From an uncultured Marinobacter sp. (GTDB lineage Bacteria; Pseudomonadota; Gammaproteobacteria; Pseudomonadales; Oleiphilaceae), in the NCBI GenBank assembly GCA_913057975.1, contig CAJXOQ010000002.1, positions 1 through 63,446 of the forward strand: DNA of 63,446 nt, read 5' to 3'. This document shows positions 9,333-18,126 of the stretch, one piece after another. Position numbers and translations under genes: made by a program. How positions within the stretch are numbered: the stretch's first letter is position 1; each line of letters opens with the position of its first letter. Below the pieces are notes generated by a model. It was not told the DNA's origin. It ran no database searches and saw nothing but the letters and a program-made list of their open reading frames with translations.

Positions 9333-9498
9333 GATCGATTCCCTCGATTTCGTTAGCATTCGCACATTAGTACCATTTTACAATTGTTCAAAGTCCAGGC
9401 GAGCTATTAACTGCTGTTTTGAGGGCTGCTCCACGTTATTACATTGCGTTACGTAAAAGCCTTGGAGCGCAGGCACCGACTCGACTTAGCGTATGTAA

Positions 9499-12201
9499 AT
9501 GGATTTTCAGGCCAAACAGGGTTTGTTGGTGGTGACTAAACATTACGAAAATAAAATGTATTTTCGCGTCAGTGGGTTAGGGTGCTTCCTGGCTGTTTTG
9601 GGCCGGATGTCCGCACTTCTTCCTGTCGCGCTGGTGGCGGGCTGCCTCCAGGGCGGCGATAGTCAGTCCAGTGACCCCGTGGTTGTTGAGAATCCCGTTG
9701 TCTTTGTAAAACGCCCTTTGCTATTTGACGAGGACAACGGCGCACTGATCGGTGACAACCTTGCTGACCCCACGGAGTTCCGCCCTGGCGCGCGCCTGTT
9801 CCTGAAGGATCGCGCGTCTCCTGACGCTCCGTCGCGGGACATCACTTCATCGGCTTTCCCGGGATCGTTTGGCTATGACGTCAAGGATCTCACCGTTTCT
9901 TACGATGGTAGCCGCGTTCTCTTTGCCATGAGGGCGCCGGAGATTGAGGATGCCGATGAGGATGAACAACCAACCTGGAATATCTGGGAGTATGACGCGG
10001 TTGCCGGTAGCCTCCGGCGCGTTATCGAATCGGACGTCACCGCCGAGGCAGGACAGGACATCGCTCCTGCCTATCTGCCTGATGACCGCATTGTCTTTTC
10101 CTCCACGCGACAACGGGTGTCCCGCGCGATTTTGCTGGACGAGGGCAAACCCCAGTATCCGGCACTTGACGAGGAGCGTGAGGTTCCAGCCTTTGTTCTG
10201 CACGTGATGGATGCCGAGGGCGACAATATAGAGCAGATCACGTTCAACCAGAGCCACGACCTGGACCCGTTGGTGACCGATGACGGCACCATTGTGTTCA
10301 GTCGCTGGGACAACGCTGGCCAGACCCGGAGCAACGGGTTCAACCTCTACAAGGTCAATCCAGACGGCACCGGGCTCAGTTATCTCTATGGTCGCCACTC
10401 TCATGGCTCTGTCAGCGATGACGTAAACATTGAGTATCTCCGCCCGCAAGCGACGGATTCTGGTCGGCTGTTAGCGCAACTACGGCCGGCCGAAAGCGAT
10501 AACTTCGGAACCATCCCAGCTGAAATTGATGTTGAGGGCTATGTCGAGGCCAGTATTAGCATTGATGGTAATTCCGGCTCGGCTCAGACACCGTTAATCA
10601 GTGGATTGTCCCTGGACGACGAAATCTCCTTAAAGGGTAACTACAGCTCGGTGTCACCTTTTCTGGACGGTACCAGGCGCTATCTGGTCAGTTGGAGTCC
10701 ATGTCGTTTACGCCTCGCGAGTGGCGATGGCGATATCCTGAACTGCACTGAGGACCGGATTGCTTCGGGCGACTACCGCGCTGCCGCCCCGGTTTACGGG
10801 TTGTGGTTGCTGGATATGGCATCCGGCACTCAGCGCCCGATTCAGTCGCCCGAGGAAGGTCAACAGTTCGACGAGGCGGCACTGATGACCGAAAGGCCCC
10901 TGCCGACGTTTGTTCCGGAATCGCAGTTCACTGGGGACGCAGCGGCGCTGGCAGAGGATGGTCTTGGCATACTTCAGATCCAAAGCGTCTACGACATTGA
11001 TGGCGTGGATACCTCTCCGGCGGGCATTCGGCAGACGGCCGATCCGGCGATCTTCCCTCCGGACAACCTTCCCAGGCGTTTCCTCCGCGTCGAAAAGCCG
11101 GTCTCGATTCCCGATGAAGAGGTCAGGGATTTCGACAACACGGCGTTCGGGCGCAGCCAGGCGCAGTCAATGCGGGAAATTCTTGGCTACGTTCCGGTCG
11201 AGCCGGACGGATCGGTTCGGGTGGCGGTGCCCGCCAACGTCGCGTTTGCCATCAGCGTGGTGGACGATGAAGGGCAGCGGATCGGCCCTCGCCACCAGAA
11301 CTGGTTGAACGTCAGGCCCGGAGAAACCCTGGCATGCAGCGGTTGCCATAACCCTGGTAGCGCAGTGCCCCATGGGCGCCCGAATGCGGGGCCAGCCCCG
11401 GTGTACGTGGGCGCGCCGACCACCGGCATCGAATTCCCGAATACTGACACCGCACTCTTCGCAGACATGGGTGAAACCATGGCGGAAACCTGGGCCCGGA
11501 TTAATGGAACCCGTCGCCTCGGGCCAGATGCTGTCTATGTCGATCAGTGGACAGACCCCGGTGATGCCAGTCTCACACCGGGCACAGCCTTCTCGTTGAG
11601 TTATGCGGGCCTTGAAACGCCCGCGCCGATCCGCCCTGAATGCGCCGATGACTGGCGCGCCGCCTGCCGGACCGTCATCAATTACGAGCAGCACATCCAT
11701 CCGTTGTGGGGGCTGGAAAGAATTGAAGTTGTCGTCGGTGATGACGACCTTGTTTATACTTGCACCGGCTGCCATTCGAACACCGACGCAGCCGACGCAA
11801 CACAATTGCCGATTGCCCAACTGGATCTGAGTGACGGCGACTCCCCGGATGAGCCTGATCATTTCAAGTCCTACCGGGAGTTGCTGTTCAACGACAACGA
11901 GCAGGAACTGGTCGGTGATCAGCTGAATGACGTGCAGGTGCAAGACGGGTTCCTGCTGGACGAAAATGGAGAGCAAATCCTGGATGATGATGGCAACCCA
12001 ATTCCCGTGTTTGTAAACGTCAACGTGCCTCCCACTATGTCCGTAAACGGTGCCCGCGCCAGCGGCAACTTTTTCAACCTGTTCCGCGTTGGTGGCGAGC
12101 ATGAGGGATTCCTCAGCCCCGCCGAGCTGCGCCTCCTTGCCGAATGGCTTGATGTCGGTGGCCAGTATTACAACAACCCCTTTGATGCTCCGGCAGACTG
12201 A
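9499..12201 (+). CDS. HzsA-related dihaem lipoprotein with beta-propeller-like N-terminus
   Basis: A 900-residue envelope protein related to the hydrazine synthase alpha-subunit family (HzsA-related proteins), a family also found in bacteria that make no hydrazine. It has a lipobox VAGC (Cys49) and PD40/TolB-like repeats (for example VSYDGSRVLFAMRAPE, YLPDDRIVFSSTR, VTDDGTIVFSRWDN). Haem sites are CSGCH (613-617) and CTGCH (755-759). No other anammox gene is nearby, so hydrazine synthesis is not suggested. The start is uncertain: ATG 9499 has no visible ribosome site, and Met20 (9556) would give a more typical signal peptide. It is divergent from the PSD1-like operon across 166 bases and heads the long rightward series. 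Confidence 0.75.
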   Translation: MDFQAKQGLLVVTKHYENKMYFRVSGLGCFLAVLGRMSALLPVALVAGCLQGGDSQSSDPVVVENPVVFVKRPLLFDEDNGALIGDNLADPTEFRPGARLFLKDRASPDAPSRDITSSAFPGSFGYDVKDLTVSYDGSRVLFAMRAPEIEDADEDEQPTWNIWEYDAVAGSLRRVIESDVTAEAGQDIAPAYLPDDRIVFSSTRQRVSRAILLDEGKPQYPALDEEREVPAFVLHVMDAEGDNIEQITFNQSHDLDPLVTDDGTIVFSRWDNAGQTRSNGFNLYKVNPDGTGLSYLYGRHSHGSVSDDVNIEYLRPQATDSGRLLAQLRPAESDNFGTIPAEIDVEGYVEASISIDGNSGSAQTPLISGLSLDDEISLKGNYSSVSPFLDGTRRYLVSWSPCRLRLASGDGDILNCTEDRIASGDYRAAAPVYGLWLLDMASGTQRPIQSPEEGQQFDEAALMTERPLPTFVPESQFTGDAAALAEDGLGILQIQSVYDIDGVDTSPAGIRQTADPAIFPPDNLPRRFLRVEKPVSIPDEEVRDFDNTAFGRSQAQSMREILGYVPVEPDGSVRVAVPANVAFAISVVDDEGQRIGPRHQNWLNVRPGETLACSGCHNPGSAVPHGRPNAGPAPVYVGAPTTGIEFPNTDTALFADMGETMAETWARINGTRRLGPDAVYVDQWTDPGDASLTPGTAFSLSYAGLETPAPIRPECADDWRAACRTVINYEQHIHPLWGLERIEVVVGDDDLVYTCTGCHSNTDAADATQLPIAQLDLSDGDSPDEPDHFKSYRELLFNDNEQELVGDQLNDVQVQDGFLLDENGEQILDDDGNPIPVFVNVNVPPTMSVNGARASGNFFNLFRVGGEHEGFLSPAELRLLAEWLDVGGQYYNNPFDAPAD

Positions 12202-12221
12202 TAGGACCCGAACTGTTAACC

Positions 12222-12977
12222 ATGAGACTGGCCCTGATACTGCTGCTGTTGTTAATCGCGCCCCTGTCCGCTGCCGCTGACTGGCTGTGGGGTGGTGCCG
12301 ATGAGCCAATGCCCCAGGTTCAGGTGGTTGAGCCGTTTGTGGAATGGCGCACCGGGCCGGCTGTGGGTTATCCGGTGTTCCATACCAGCGAAAAGGGCGA
12401 GTGGCTGACGTTGCGCATGCGCAAGACGTCCTGGCTGAAAGTTACCGACCGTAAGGGCCGTGAAGGCTGGGTGCATGTGGACGATGTGCAACTGACCCTG
12501 GATGGCGAGGGTGAGCAGGTCTCACTCAGTAATCCACGTTTTGATGATTTCAGCAGCCGCCGTTGGGAAGCGGGGTTGATGATGGGCGAGTTCGAGGGCG
12601 CGGCGGTGACGGCTGTATACGGCGGCTATCTCCTGACCCGCAACCTGTCGGCAGAGCTCTGGGGGTCGCAGGTGCTGGGAAGCGCCTCTGAGATTCGCAT
12701 GGTGAACGCCAACATCGTTCACCAGCCGTTTCCGCACTGGCGTATTTCGCCGTTCTTCACGCTGGGCGTGGGGCATATTTTCATCGAGCCCAAGGCCACC
12801 CTGGCGGACCCCGGAGACCGGGATAACAGCATTGGGCACGCCGGCCTGGGCCTGCGCGCCTACGTCACGGACAACTATTTTATCCGTGCCGAGGTCAAGG
12901 ACTATAAAATTTTCACCAATCGGGCAACCAACGAAGAAGCAACAGAATGGAAAATCGGATTAAGCATATTCTTCTGA
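12222..12977 (+). CDS. SH3-domain plus outer-membrane beta-barrel protein
   Basis: A 251-residue protein with a clear signal peptide (cleavage near SAAAD). Residues about 30-85 look like a bacterial SH3 domain (FVEWRTGPAVGYPVFHTSEKGEWLTL, here noted as EWRTGPAVGYPVF and WLKVTDRKGREGWVHVDDV), a fold that often binds peptidoglycan or protein. From about residue 105 there are alternating amphipathic strands typical of an 8-stranded barrel, ending in a terminal aromatic FF. It starts 20 bases after the HzsA-like gene and overlaps the next barrel gene by 31 bases, so the three are probably translated from one transcript. The periplasmic SH3 part could tether the barrel to the wall or to a partner. 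Confidence 0.75.
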   Translation: MRLALILLLLLIAPLSAAADWLWGGADEPMPQVQVVEPFVEWRTGPAVGYPVFHTSEKGEWLTLRMRKTSWLKVTDRKGREGWVHVDDVQLTLDGEGEQVSLSNPRFDDFSSRRWEAGLMMGEFEGAAVTAVYGGYLLTRNLSAELWGSQVLGSASEIRMVNANIVHQPFPHWRISPFFTLGVGHIFIEPKATLADPGDRDNSIGHAGLGLRAYVTDNYFIRAEVKDYKIFTNRATNEEATEWKIGLSIFF

Positions 12978-13594
12978 CCGTCCTGCCGTTTGCGGGCCTG
13001 CTGCTGGTACCAGCTGTTGTCAGCGCCCAGGAGGACGACCGGCCACTGATCGAGCCGGATGTACGGCCCCAGAAGGTCGACGAGGCGTTGATCGACACCG
13101 AGAATTTCGAGATCGGTGCGTTCGCCGGCATCATCAATATCGAAGATTTTGAGTCGTCGTTCCTGTGGGGCGGCAAGCTGACTTACCACCTCAGCGAAAC
13201 CTTCTTCTTTGAAGCTAATGTGGGGTTTGCCGAGGGCGGTGAAACCAGTTTCGAAAAGCTTGCCGGGGATGTTCAGGTGTTGTCGGACGAAGACCGGGAC
13301 TACCGCTACTACAACATCAACATTGGCATGAATGTGCTGCCCGGTGAGGCCTTCCTGACCGAGAACTATGCCTTCAATACCAACTTCTACCTGATCGGCG
13401 GGGCCGGAGCCACGGACTTTGCCGGTGACACCCGGTTTACCTTCAACGTGGGCGCCGGTTACCAGGTATTGCTGACCGACAGCGTATCGATCCATCTGGG
13501 GGTGCGTGAACACTTTTACCGGATTGATGTGCTGGGTGAGGAAAAAACGTCCATGAACACGGAGGTCAGCGGTGGCCTCTCTGTCTTTTTCTGA
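12947..13594 (+). CDS. Outer-membrane beta-barrel domain protein (myxobacterial-type family)
   Basis: A 215-residue protein with a signal peptide ending at VVSAQ, a short acidic linker, then strand-rich sequence ending in SGGLSVFF. The terminal Phe is the usual barrel-assembly signal. The layout, including FEIGAFAGIINIEDFESSFLWGG (seen as EIGAFAGIINIEDF), resembles the outer-membrane barrel family defined mainly from myxobacteria. It overlaps the preceding SH3-barrel gene by 31 bases and precedes tlpA by 12. No transport substrate can be deduced. Because of the downstream AglRQS/AgmX-like genes, a structural role in an envelope machine is an attractive inference. Confidence 0.75.
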   Translation: MENRIKHILLTVLPFAGLLLVPAVVSAQEDDRPLIEPDVRPQKVDEALIDTENFEIGAFAGIINIEDFESSFLWGGKLTYHLSETFFFEANVGFAEGGETSFEKLAGDVQVLSDEDRDYRYYNINIGMNVLPGEAFLTENYAFNTNFYLIGGAGATDFAGDTRFTFNVGAGYQVLLTDSVSIHLGVREHFYRIDVLGEEKTSMNTEVSGGLSVFF

Positions 13595-13606
13595 TAACAG
13601 GAGTCA

Positions 13607-14107
13607 ATGATGACAACACGGTTTTTGGGATTGGCCCTGACCCTGGCGACGTTGGTAGGCGTTTCCTCCGTTCAGGCCGAGGAAATGAACATTCCGGCGC
13701 CGGACTTCACTCTTGAAAGCCGTCAGGGCGAGAACCTGCGGCTACAGGATTTCCGTGGCGAAGTGGTGATGCTCAACTTCTGGGCGTCCTGGTGCGGGCC
13801 CTGTCGTCAGGAAATGCCATTGATGGATGACCTGTACGCCCAGTACAAGGACCTCGGTTTCACCATCCTGGCGGTCAACGTGGATGAGAACCGCGACGAG
13901 GCACACCGTTTCCTGGACAAGGTGCCAGTCAGCTACCCAATCCTTTATGACCCGCAGAGCGATGTCAGCGAACAGTACGAAGTGCAGGCCATGCCGACCA
14001 CGGTCATGATTGACCGCGATGGCAACGCCCGTTATCTCCATCATGGCTACCAGCCCGGCTATGAAGACGAATACGAAACGCAGATCCGGCAACTGGTGCG
14101 GGAATAG
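13607..14107 (+). CDS. TlpA-family periplasmic thiol-disulfide oxidoreductase
   Basis: A 166-residue thioredoxin-fold protein with a signal peptide (cleavage near VQAEE). The active site is WASWCGPCRQEM (Cys63 and Cys66) and the cis-proline loop is AMPTTVMIDRDG. TlpA/ResA-type proteins reduce disulfides in the periplasm, for instance apocytochrome c CXXCH thiols or copper-site cysteines. Here it sits between a barrel gene and DUF4266/DUF3570 genes and within a few kilobases of genes encoding five CXXCH motifs, so a maturation role for these neighbours is plausible. Two adjacent ATGs (13607, 13610) follow an AGGAG site; either may be used. Confidence 0.9.
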   Translation: MMTTRFLGLALTLATLVGVSSVQAEEMNIPAPDFTLESRQGENLRLQDFRGEVVMLNFWASWCGPCRQEMPLMDDLYAQYKDLGFTILAVNVDENRDEAHRFLDKVPVSYPILYDPQSDVSEQYEVQAMPTTVMIDRDGNARYLHHGYQPGYEDEYETQIRQLVRE

Positions 14108-14125
14108 CCCAAGGCAGGTGAGTTT

Positions 14126-14365
14126 ATGAACCCTTTCAAAGCAATGGTGGCATCGGCAATCGTGATCCTCATAACGGCGGGGGCGGCCGGTTGCAGTGAC
14201 ATCAAGCCCTGGGTGAAGCCCTATGAGCGGGACAAGCTCGCGGACCCGGTCATGAGCCTGAGCCGGCACGGGAAAGCGGACTCCTATATGCATCACGTTT
14301 ATCAGGCCCGCGAATCCGCAAGGGGGTCAGAAGGCGGCTCCGGAGGTGGTTGTGGCTGCAACTGA
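14126..14365 (+). CDS. DUF4266 small lipoprotein with Gly/Cys tail
   Basis: A 79-residue lipoprotein. A membrane-type signal ends in the lipobox AAGC (Cys23). The mature part has the family stretch KPWVKPYERDKLADPVM, then a His-containing segment (YMHHVYQARESARG), and a C-terminal Gly-rich tail ending GGGCGCN with two cysteines. DUF4266 proteins occur beside DUF3570 barrels, TlpA-like thioredoxins and ApbE. The biochemical role is unknown. The CGC tail suggests metal or thiol chemistry serviced by the adjacent TlpA, which is inference. Its 3' end overlaps the DUF3570 gene. Confidence 0.85.
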   Translation: MNPFKAMVASAIVILITAGAAGCSDIKPWVKPYERDKLADPVMSLSRHGKADSYMHHVYQARESARGSEGGSGGGCGCN

Positions 14366-15518
14366 TCGCACCGGGCTTTTCTTCGCTCTGGTAACGGGCC
14401 TGGTGGGTTGGTTGTTGCTCGGCCAACTCGCCACGGCTGCCACCCTGCCGCAGGATAACGTGGATATCCTTTACCACCGTTATGAAGGCGGCGGTATGGT
14501 TATTGATGGTCCTTCCGTACTGGTGCGCAAGAGCGCAGGTCCACAGGTGTCAGTGTCGGGCCAGTATTACGTGGACATGGTGTCTGCGGCCTCGGTGGAT
14601 GTCCTTGCCACGGCCAGTGAATACACCGAAGAGCGCACGGAATACACCCTCGGAGTGGACTACCTGTACGAGGACGCCATCCTGAGCCTTGGCTACACCA
14701 ACAGTTCGGAGAACGACTACGAGGCCAATACGGTCTACTTCTCCACCAGTCAGGAATTCTTTGGCGGTATGTCGACGGTTACCCTTGGTTACGCTCGGGG
14801 CTGGGACGATGTCGGTGTGGTGGGAAACGATTCCTTCAATGAGGAAGCGAAACGACAGAACTATCAGTTGGGGCTCAGCCAGGTTGTCACCCGTAACAGT
14901 CTTTTGGGGCTGGACCTGGAAGTGGTGACCGATGAAGGCTTCCTGCAGAATCCCTACCGCCGAAATCGCTATATCGACCCGAATGACCCCACGAACTTTA
15001 TTCTTGACCAGCCCGAGCGGTATCCGGATACCCGCACCAGTTTCTCTGTGGCCACCAGGGCTCTGTATTACCTGCCTTACCGGGCATCGATTCGCGGTGA
15101 GTTCCGCTATTTCAGTGATAGCTGGGGCATTGACGCCCAGACCTACGAGCTCGCTTACGTTCATGCCCTGAATCCGCGCTGGACGCTGGAGGGACGTGCC
15201 CGATACTACGTCCAGGACGAGGCGGATTTCTACAGCGATCTCTACGCCTTCGAAAACTCCCAGACCCACCTGGCGCGGGACAAGGAAATGAGTGCGTTTT
15301 CCGGCACCACCCTTGGTGGCGGCGTGGTGTACGAGTGGAAACAGACCTCGTTGCCGGGCATCCAGCGCCTGCAGGCGAGTCTCTTGGTGGACTGGCTCGA
15401 TTTCAGCTATGACAACTTCCGGGATGTCACTGCGTCCGGCGAATTCCTGCCGGGGCAGGAGCCCCTTTATTCGTTCGATGCCTTCGTAACCCGGGCATCG
15501 CTGATTCTTGAATACTGA
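14352..15518 (+). CDS. DUF3570 outer-membrane protein
   Basis: A 388-residue protein whose best start is the GTG at 14352, which follows GGAGG at 14342-14346; a GTG at 14346 is also open. A signal peptide ends near LATAATL. The mature protein is strand-rich with family-like segments YHRYEGGGMVIDGPSV (split HRYEGGG and DGPSVLVRK), SGQYYVDMVSAASVDV and LGYTNSSENDYEANT, and ends in an aromatic Tyr after SLILEY, as in barrels. DUF3570 almost always follows DUF4266, and the two overlap by 14 bases here. The pair probably makes an outer-membrane lipoprotein/barrel unit; cargo is unknown. Confidence 0.87.
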   Translation: MAATDRTGLFFALVTGLVGWLLLGQLATAATLPQDNVDILYHRYEGGGMVIDGPSVLVRKSAGPQVSVSGQYYVDMVSAASVDVLATASEYTEERTEYTLGVDYLYEDAILSLGYTNSSENDYEANTVYFSTSQEFFGGMSTVTLGYARGWDDVGVVGNDSFNEEAKRQNYQLGLSQVVTRNSLLGLDLEVVTDEGFLQNPYRRNRYIDPNDPTNFILDQPERYPDTRTSFSVATRALYYLPYRASIRGEFRYFSDSWGIDAQTYELAYVHALNPRWTLEGRARYYVQDEADFYSDLYAFENSQTHLARDKEMSAFSGTTLGGGVVYEWKQTSLPGIQRLQASLLVDWLDFSYDNFRDVTASGEFLPGQEPLYSFDAFVTRASLILEY

Positions 15519-15538
15519 CCAGGTCGGGACGATTCATC

Positions 15539-16090
15539 ATGATGACCCTGAAGAACACATTTGCACTGCACGTTGCCAGCCTGGCATTGGCGCTCTGGCT
15601 GCCGACGGCAACCGCCCAGGACAATGACGAACCCGGGACCGATGACGGTGCCGTTGCGCTGAGCGTTGAAGAGCTGAAAAAGCAGGTGATCCGCCTGAAC
15701 CGGGACCTGTTCATTCTGGAAGAAGACTTGCTGTATCCGGCCAGTACCCAGTTTGCGGTGTTTCTCAGCCTCGACACCGGCGAATTCCTCAAGCTGGATT
15801 CGGTGAAACTCAAGGTCAATGACGAAACCGTTGCCGCGCACCTGTATACCGAGCGTCAGGCCAAAGCATTGCAGCGTGGCGGTATGCAGCGCCTGCACAT
15901 CGGTAACCTCAAGACGGGCGAACACGAGGTGACGGTGTTTGTTGAGGGTATTGGCCCGGATAACCGCGCCTATAAGCAGGCCGCGACCTATCAACTGCAG
16001 AAGGATACGGATACCGCTGCCCTGGAGGTCCGCATCCGCGACCGCTCCTCTGATTACCAGCCCGATGTGGCTATTGTCGAGTGGGAGTAA
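15539..16090 (+). CDS. Small periplasmic protein of unknown function
   Basis: A 183-residue product with a signal peptide ending at ATAQ. A short acidic linker precedes a predicted helix (VEELKKQVIRLNRDLFILEEDL) that could form a coiled coil, here spanning about residues 42-63. The remainder is likely beta-sandwich (FAVFLSLDTGEFLKLD, LKTGEHEVTVFVEG). I do not recognise a named family. It follows DUF3570 by 20 bases and overlaps the region of the TPR gene start, so it belongs to the same transcription unit. A role as a periplasmic linker in the TPR/Exb-like complex is conceivable but unproven. Confidence 0.7.
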   Translation: MMTLKNTFALHVASLALALWLPTATAQDNDEPGTDDGAVALSVEELKKQVIRLNRDLFILEEDLLYPASTQFAVFLSLDTGEFLKLDSVKLKVNDETVAAHLYTERQAKALQRGGMQRLHIGNLKTGEHEVTVFVEGIGPDNRAYKQAATYQLQKDTDTAALEVRIRDRSSDYQPDVAIVEWE

Positions 16091-16098
16091 CGCGGCCC

Positions 16099-18126
16099 GT
16101 GATTGAGTGGCTGAACCGAATGACGAAGAGCGCCCCGGCTGGACTGACTCTTGCCGGCACGCTTGCGGCGTTGCTTCATGGTCCGGTGGTTGTGGGTGAT
16201 GAACTGCCGCAGCGCGCAAGTGATCCTGCCTATGGTGTGGCTCTGTATGAGTATTATCAAGGCAATGCGTTTGAGGCGCTGACTAGCCTCAACGTGGCCT
16301 CTGCCGAAGGCGGCATTGATGGCCATGGCGACCACCCGGCCCTCGTAGAGGGCGGCCTGATGCTGTCCTACGGTATGACCCACGAAGCCGGCGCGCTGTT
16401 CCGGGAGTTACTGGACGAGGACGCAGCGGTGGCGCCTGGCACCCGTAACCAGGCCTGGTTCTATCTAGGCAAAGTGTTCTACCTGGAGCAGGATTCTACC
16501 GCAGCGCGAGATGCCCTTGAGCGGGTGGATGACGAGCTGTTGCAGGACGAAAGCGACGAGCTTTACCACGAGTGGCTGTACCTTCGGGGCCAACTGGCCC
16601 TGGCCGGAACTTCCGGGACTGATGAGGAAGCCGTCGACGAACTGATCGATGCGCTGCCAGAGAGCTCTCCCTGGCGTGCCTATCTGCATTACAACCAGGC
16701 GGTTGGCATGCTGTCTGAAGGCCAGACGGAAGAGGCGATGGACGCTTTGTCCAGCCTCGATAGCTTGCTTGGCGAGCTGCCCGAATTCGAGCCGCCGTTA
16801 GCCAACGAAATGTCGGCACTTCGGGAGCGGGTAAAGCTCTCCATCGGTCGTCTTCACCTCAGCAGAGGTGATTTTGCCGGCGCCATGGCCAGCCTTGAGC
16901 AGATCGCTCTGGACGGCGTGTTTTCCGACCAGGCCCTGTTCGATTATGCAGTTGCAGCCTCTCGCGAAGGTAGGGCGGGCCTGGCGTTGCAAGCGTTGAA
17001 TACCCTTCAACAACGCCCTCTGTTCACGCCCTGGCTACAGCAGGTGCCTTATGCCCGCGGCTTCCTGTTCGAGCAGATGGATCGTCAACAGCAGGCGCTG
17101 CAGACGTACCGTGAGGCTGCCAGTCATTACCAGTCACTGAGTACTCGCCTGTCGGATGAGCGGGAGCAGCTAACCGAAGCGCGATTGATCGAGGCACTTC
17201 GCTTCGTGCGGGAGGGCGATAGTCCCGGGCAGGCCGGCTCGATGGACGCGGCGATGGTTCGTCCCGAACCGGGAGAAGCAACCGTACTGACCGATACCTA
17301 TGGGCGTGTAAAGGTTCGGCCCGGGGATTACAGCCTGGCTGGATTGTTGGCGACGGAGTCCTTTCAGCTTTCCCTGCGTGATCTGCATGAACTCTATCGG
17401 TTGCAGGATTCCCTTGGCCAATGGCAAAAGCAGTTGGAATCCTTCGATGTCATGCTGGAAACCCGTGCCCAACAGCGGGAGCAACGTATCCGCGAGACCC
17501 GTGACGCACTCGATGCGCTCAACGCGGATCAGTGGCTGGCGCGACAGGCTGAGTACCGCAGCGCTATCGAAGACGCATTGGCCAGAGAGGATCTGCGCTT
17601 TTTCATGACGCAGGAACAGCATGAACTGGCGGACCGACTGGCGCAGGTGGAGCAGACCCTGTCGCAACTGCCGAAGGACGAATCCACTCGAAAACAGCGT
17701 GAAACTTTCCAGCGGATGAACGCCTATTTCAACTGGCGCATTGCTGATGATTACGCGGTCAATCGTTGGGCTGCCGAAAAGCAGCTGCGGGAACTGGGCC
17801 AGGCCATGGATGTGTTCGTCGATCAGCGCGCGTTGATTGAACAGGCGATGGCATCGGGTGGAGAGAATCAGGCCCTGGCAGCCCGGGTAGAGGCCCGTCA
17901 GGCCGCGCTGCAAAGATTGCAGGGCGAGGTGGACAAGGCGCTCTTGGCAGCACGCACGGAACTGCTCGCCCTGGTGGATACTGAACTTCAGCAACAGAGC
18001 CAGGAAGTGGAGGGGTACCTCAGGGCAACCCGTCATGCAGCGGCAAGATTGGCGGACACGCTTTTCCTGGGTCGCAATGGTACGGCGGTGAATCCGGCCA
18101 CCGAAGCGGGAGGTGACCGTGACTAA
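16099..18126 (+). CDS. Large periplasmic TPR protein
   Basis: About 675 residues if translation starts at the GTG at 16099, which has GGGAGT 10 bases upstream; GTG 16081 and ATG 16120 are alternatives. The N-terminus has a hydrophobic segment (GLTLAGTLAALLHG) that looks like a signal. TPR-like helical pairs fill the first half (YGVALYEYYQGNAFEALTSL, YNQAVGMLSEGQTEEAMDAL, FDYAVAASREGRAGLALQAL). The second half is long, helical and Gln/Arg/Glu-rich (about residues 430-650), suggesting a coiled coil. Its end overlaps the next TPR gene. TPR proteins of this kind are scaffolds; in myxobacterial gliding machines several periplasmic TPR proteins connect the inner-membrane motor to outer-membrane parts. 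Confidence 0.78.
   Translation: MIEWLNRMTKSAPAGLTLAGTLAALLHGPVVVGDELPQRASDPAYGVALYEYYQGNAFEALTSLNVASAEGGIDGHGDHPALVEGGLMLSYGMTHEAGALFRELLDEDAAVAPGTRNQAWFYLGKVFYLEQDSTAARDALERVDDELLQDESDELYHEWLYLRGQLALAGTSGTDEEAVDELIDALPESSPWRAYLHYNQAVGMLSEGQTEEAMDALSSLDSLLGELPEFEPPLANEMSALRERVKLSIGRLHLSRGDFAGAMASLEQIALDGVFSDQALFDYAVAASREGRAGLALQALNTLQQRPLFTPWLQQVPYARGFLFEQMDRQQQALQTYREAASHYQSLSTRLSDEREQLTEARLIEALRFVREGDSPGQAGSMDAAMVRPEPGEATVLTDTYGRVKVRPGDYSLAGLLATESFQLSLRDLHELYRLQDSLGQWQKQLESFDVMLETRAQQREQRIRETRDALDALNADQWLARQAEYRSAIEDALAREDLRFFMTQEQHELADRLAQVEQTLSQLPKDESTRKQRETFQRMNAYFNWRIADDYAVNRWAAEKQLRELGQAMDVFVDQRALIEQAMASGGENQALAARVEARQAALQRLQGEVDKALLAARTELLALVDTELQQQSQEVEGYLRATRHAAARLADTLFLGRNGTAVNPATEAGGDRD

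Noticed and set aside
9499..12201. Hydrazine synthesis suggested by HzsA similarity
   Set aside because: No HzsB/C, hydrazine dehydrogenase or other anammox genes; HzsA-related proteins occur widely outside anammox bacteria.
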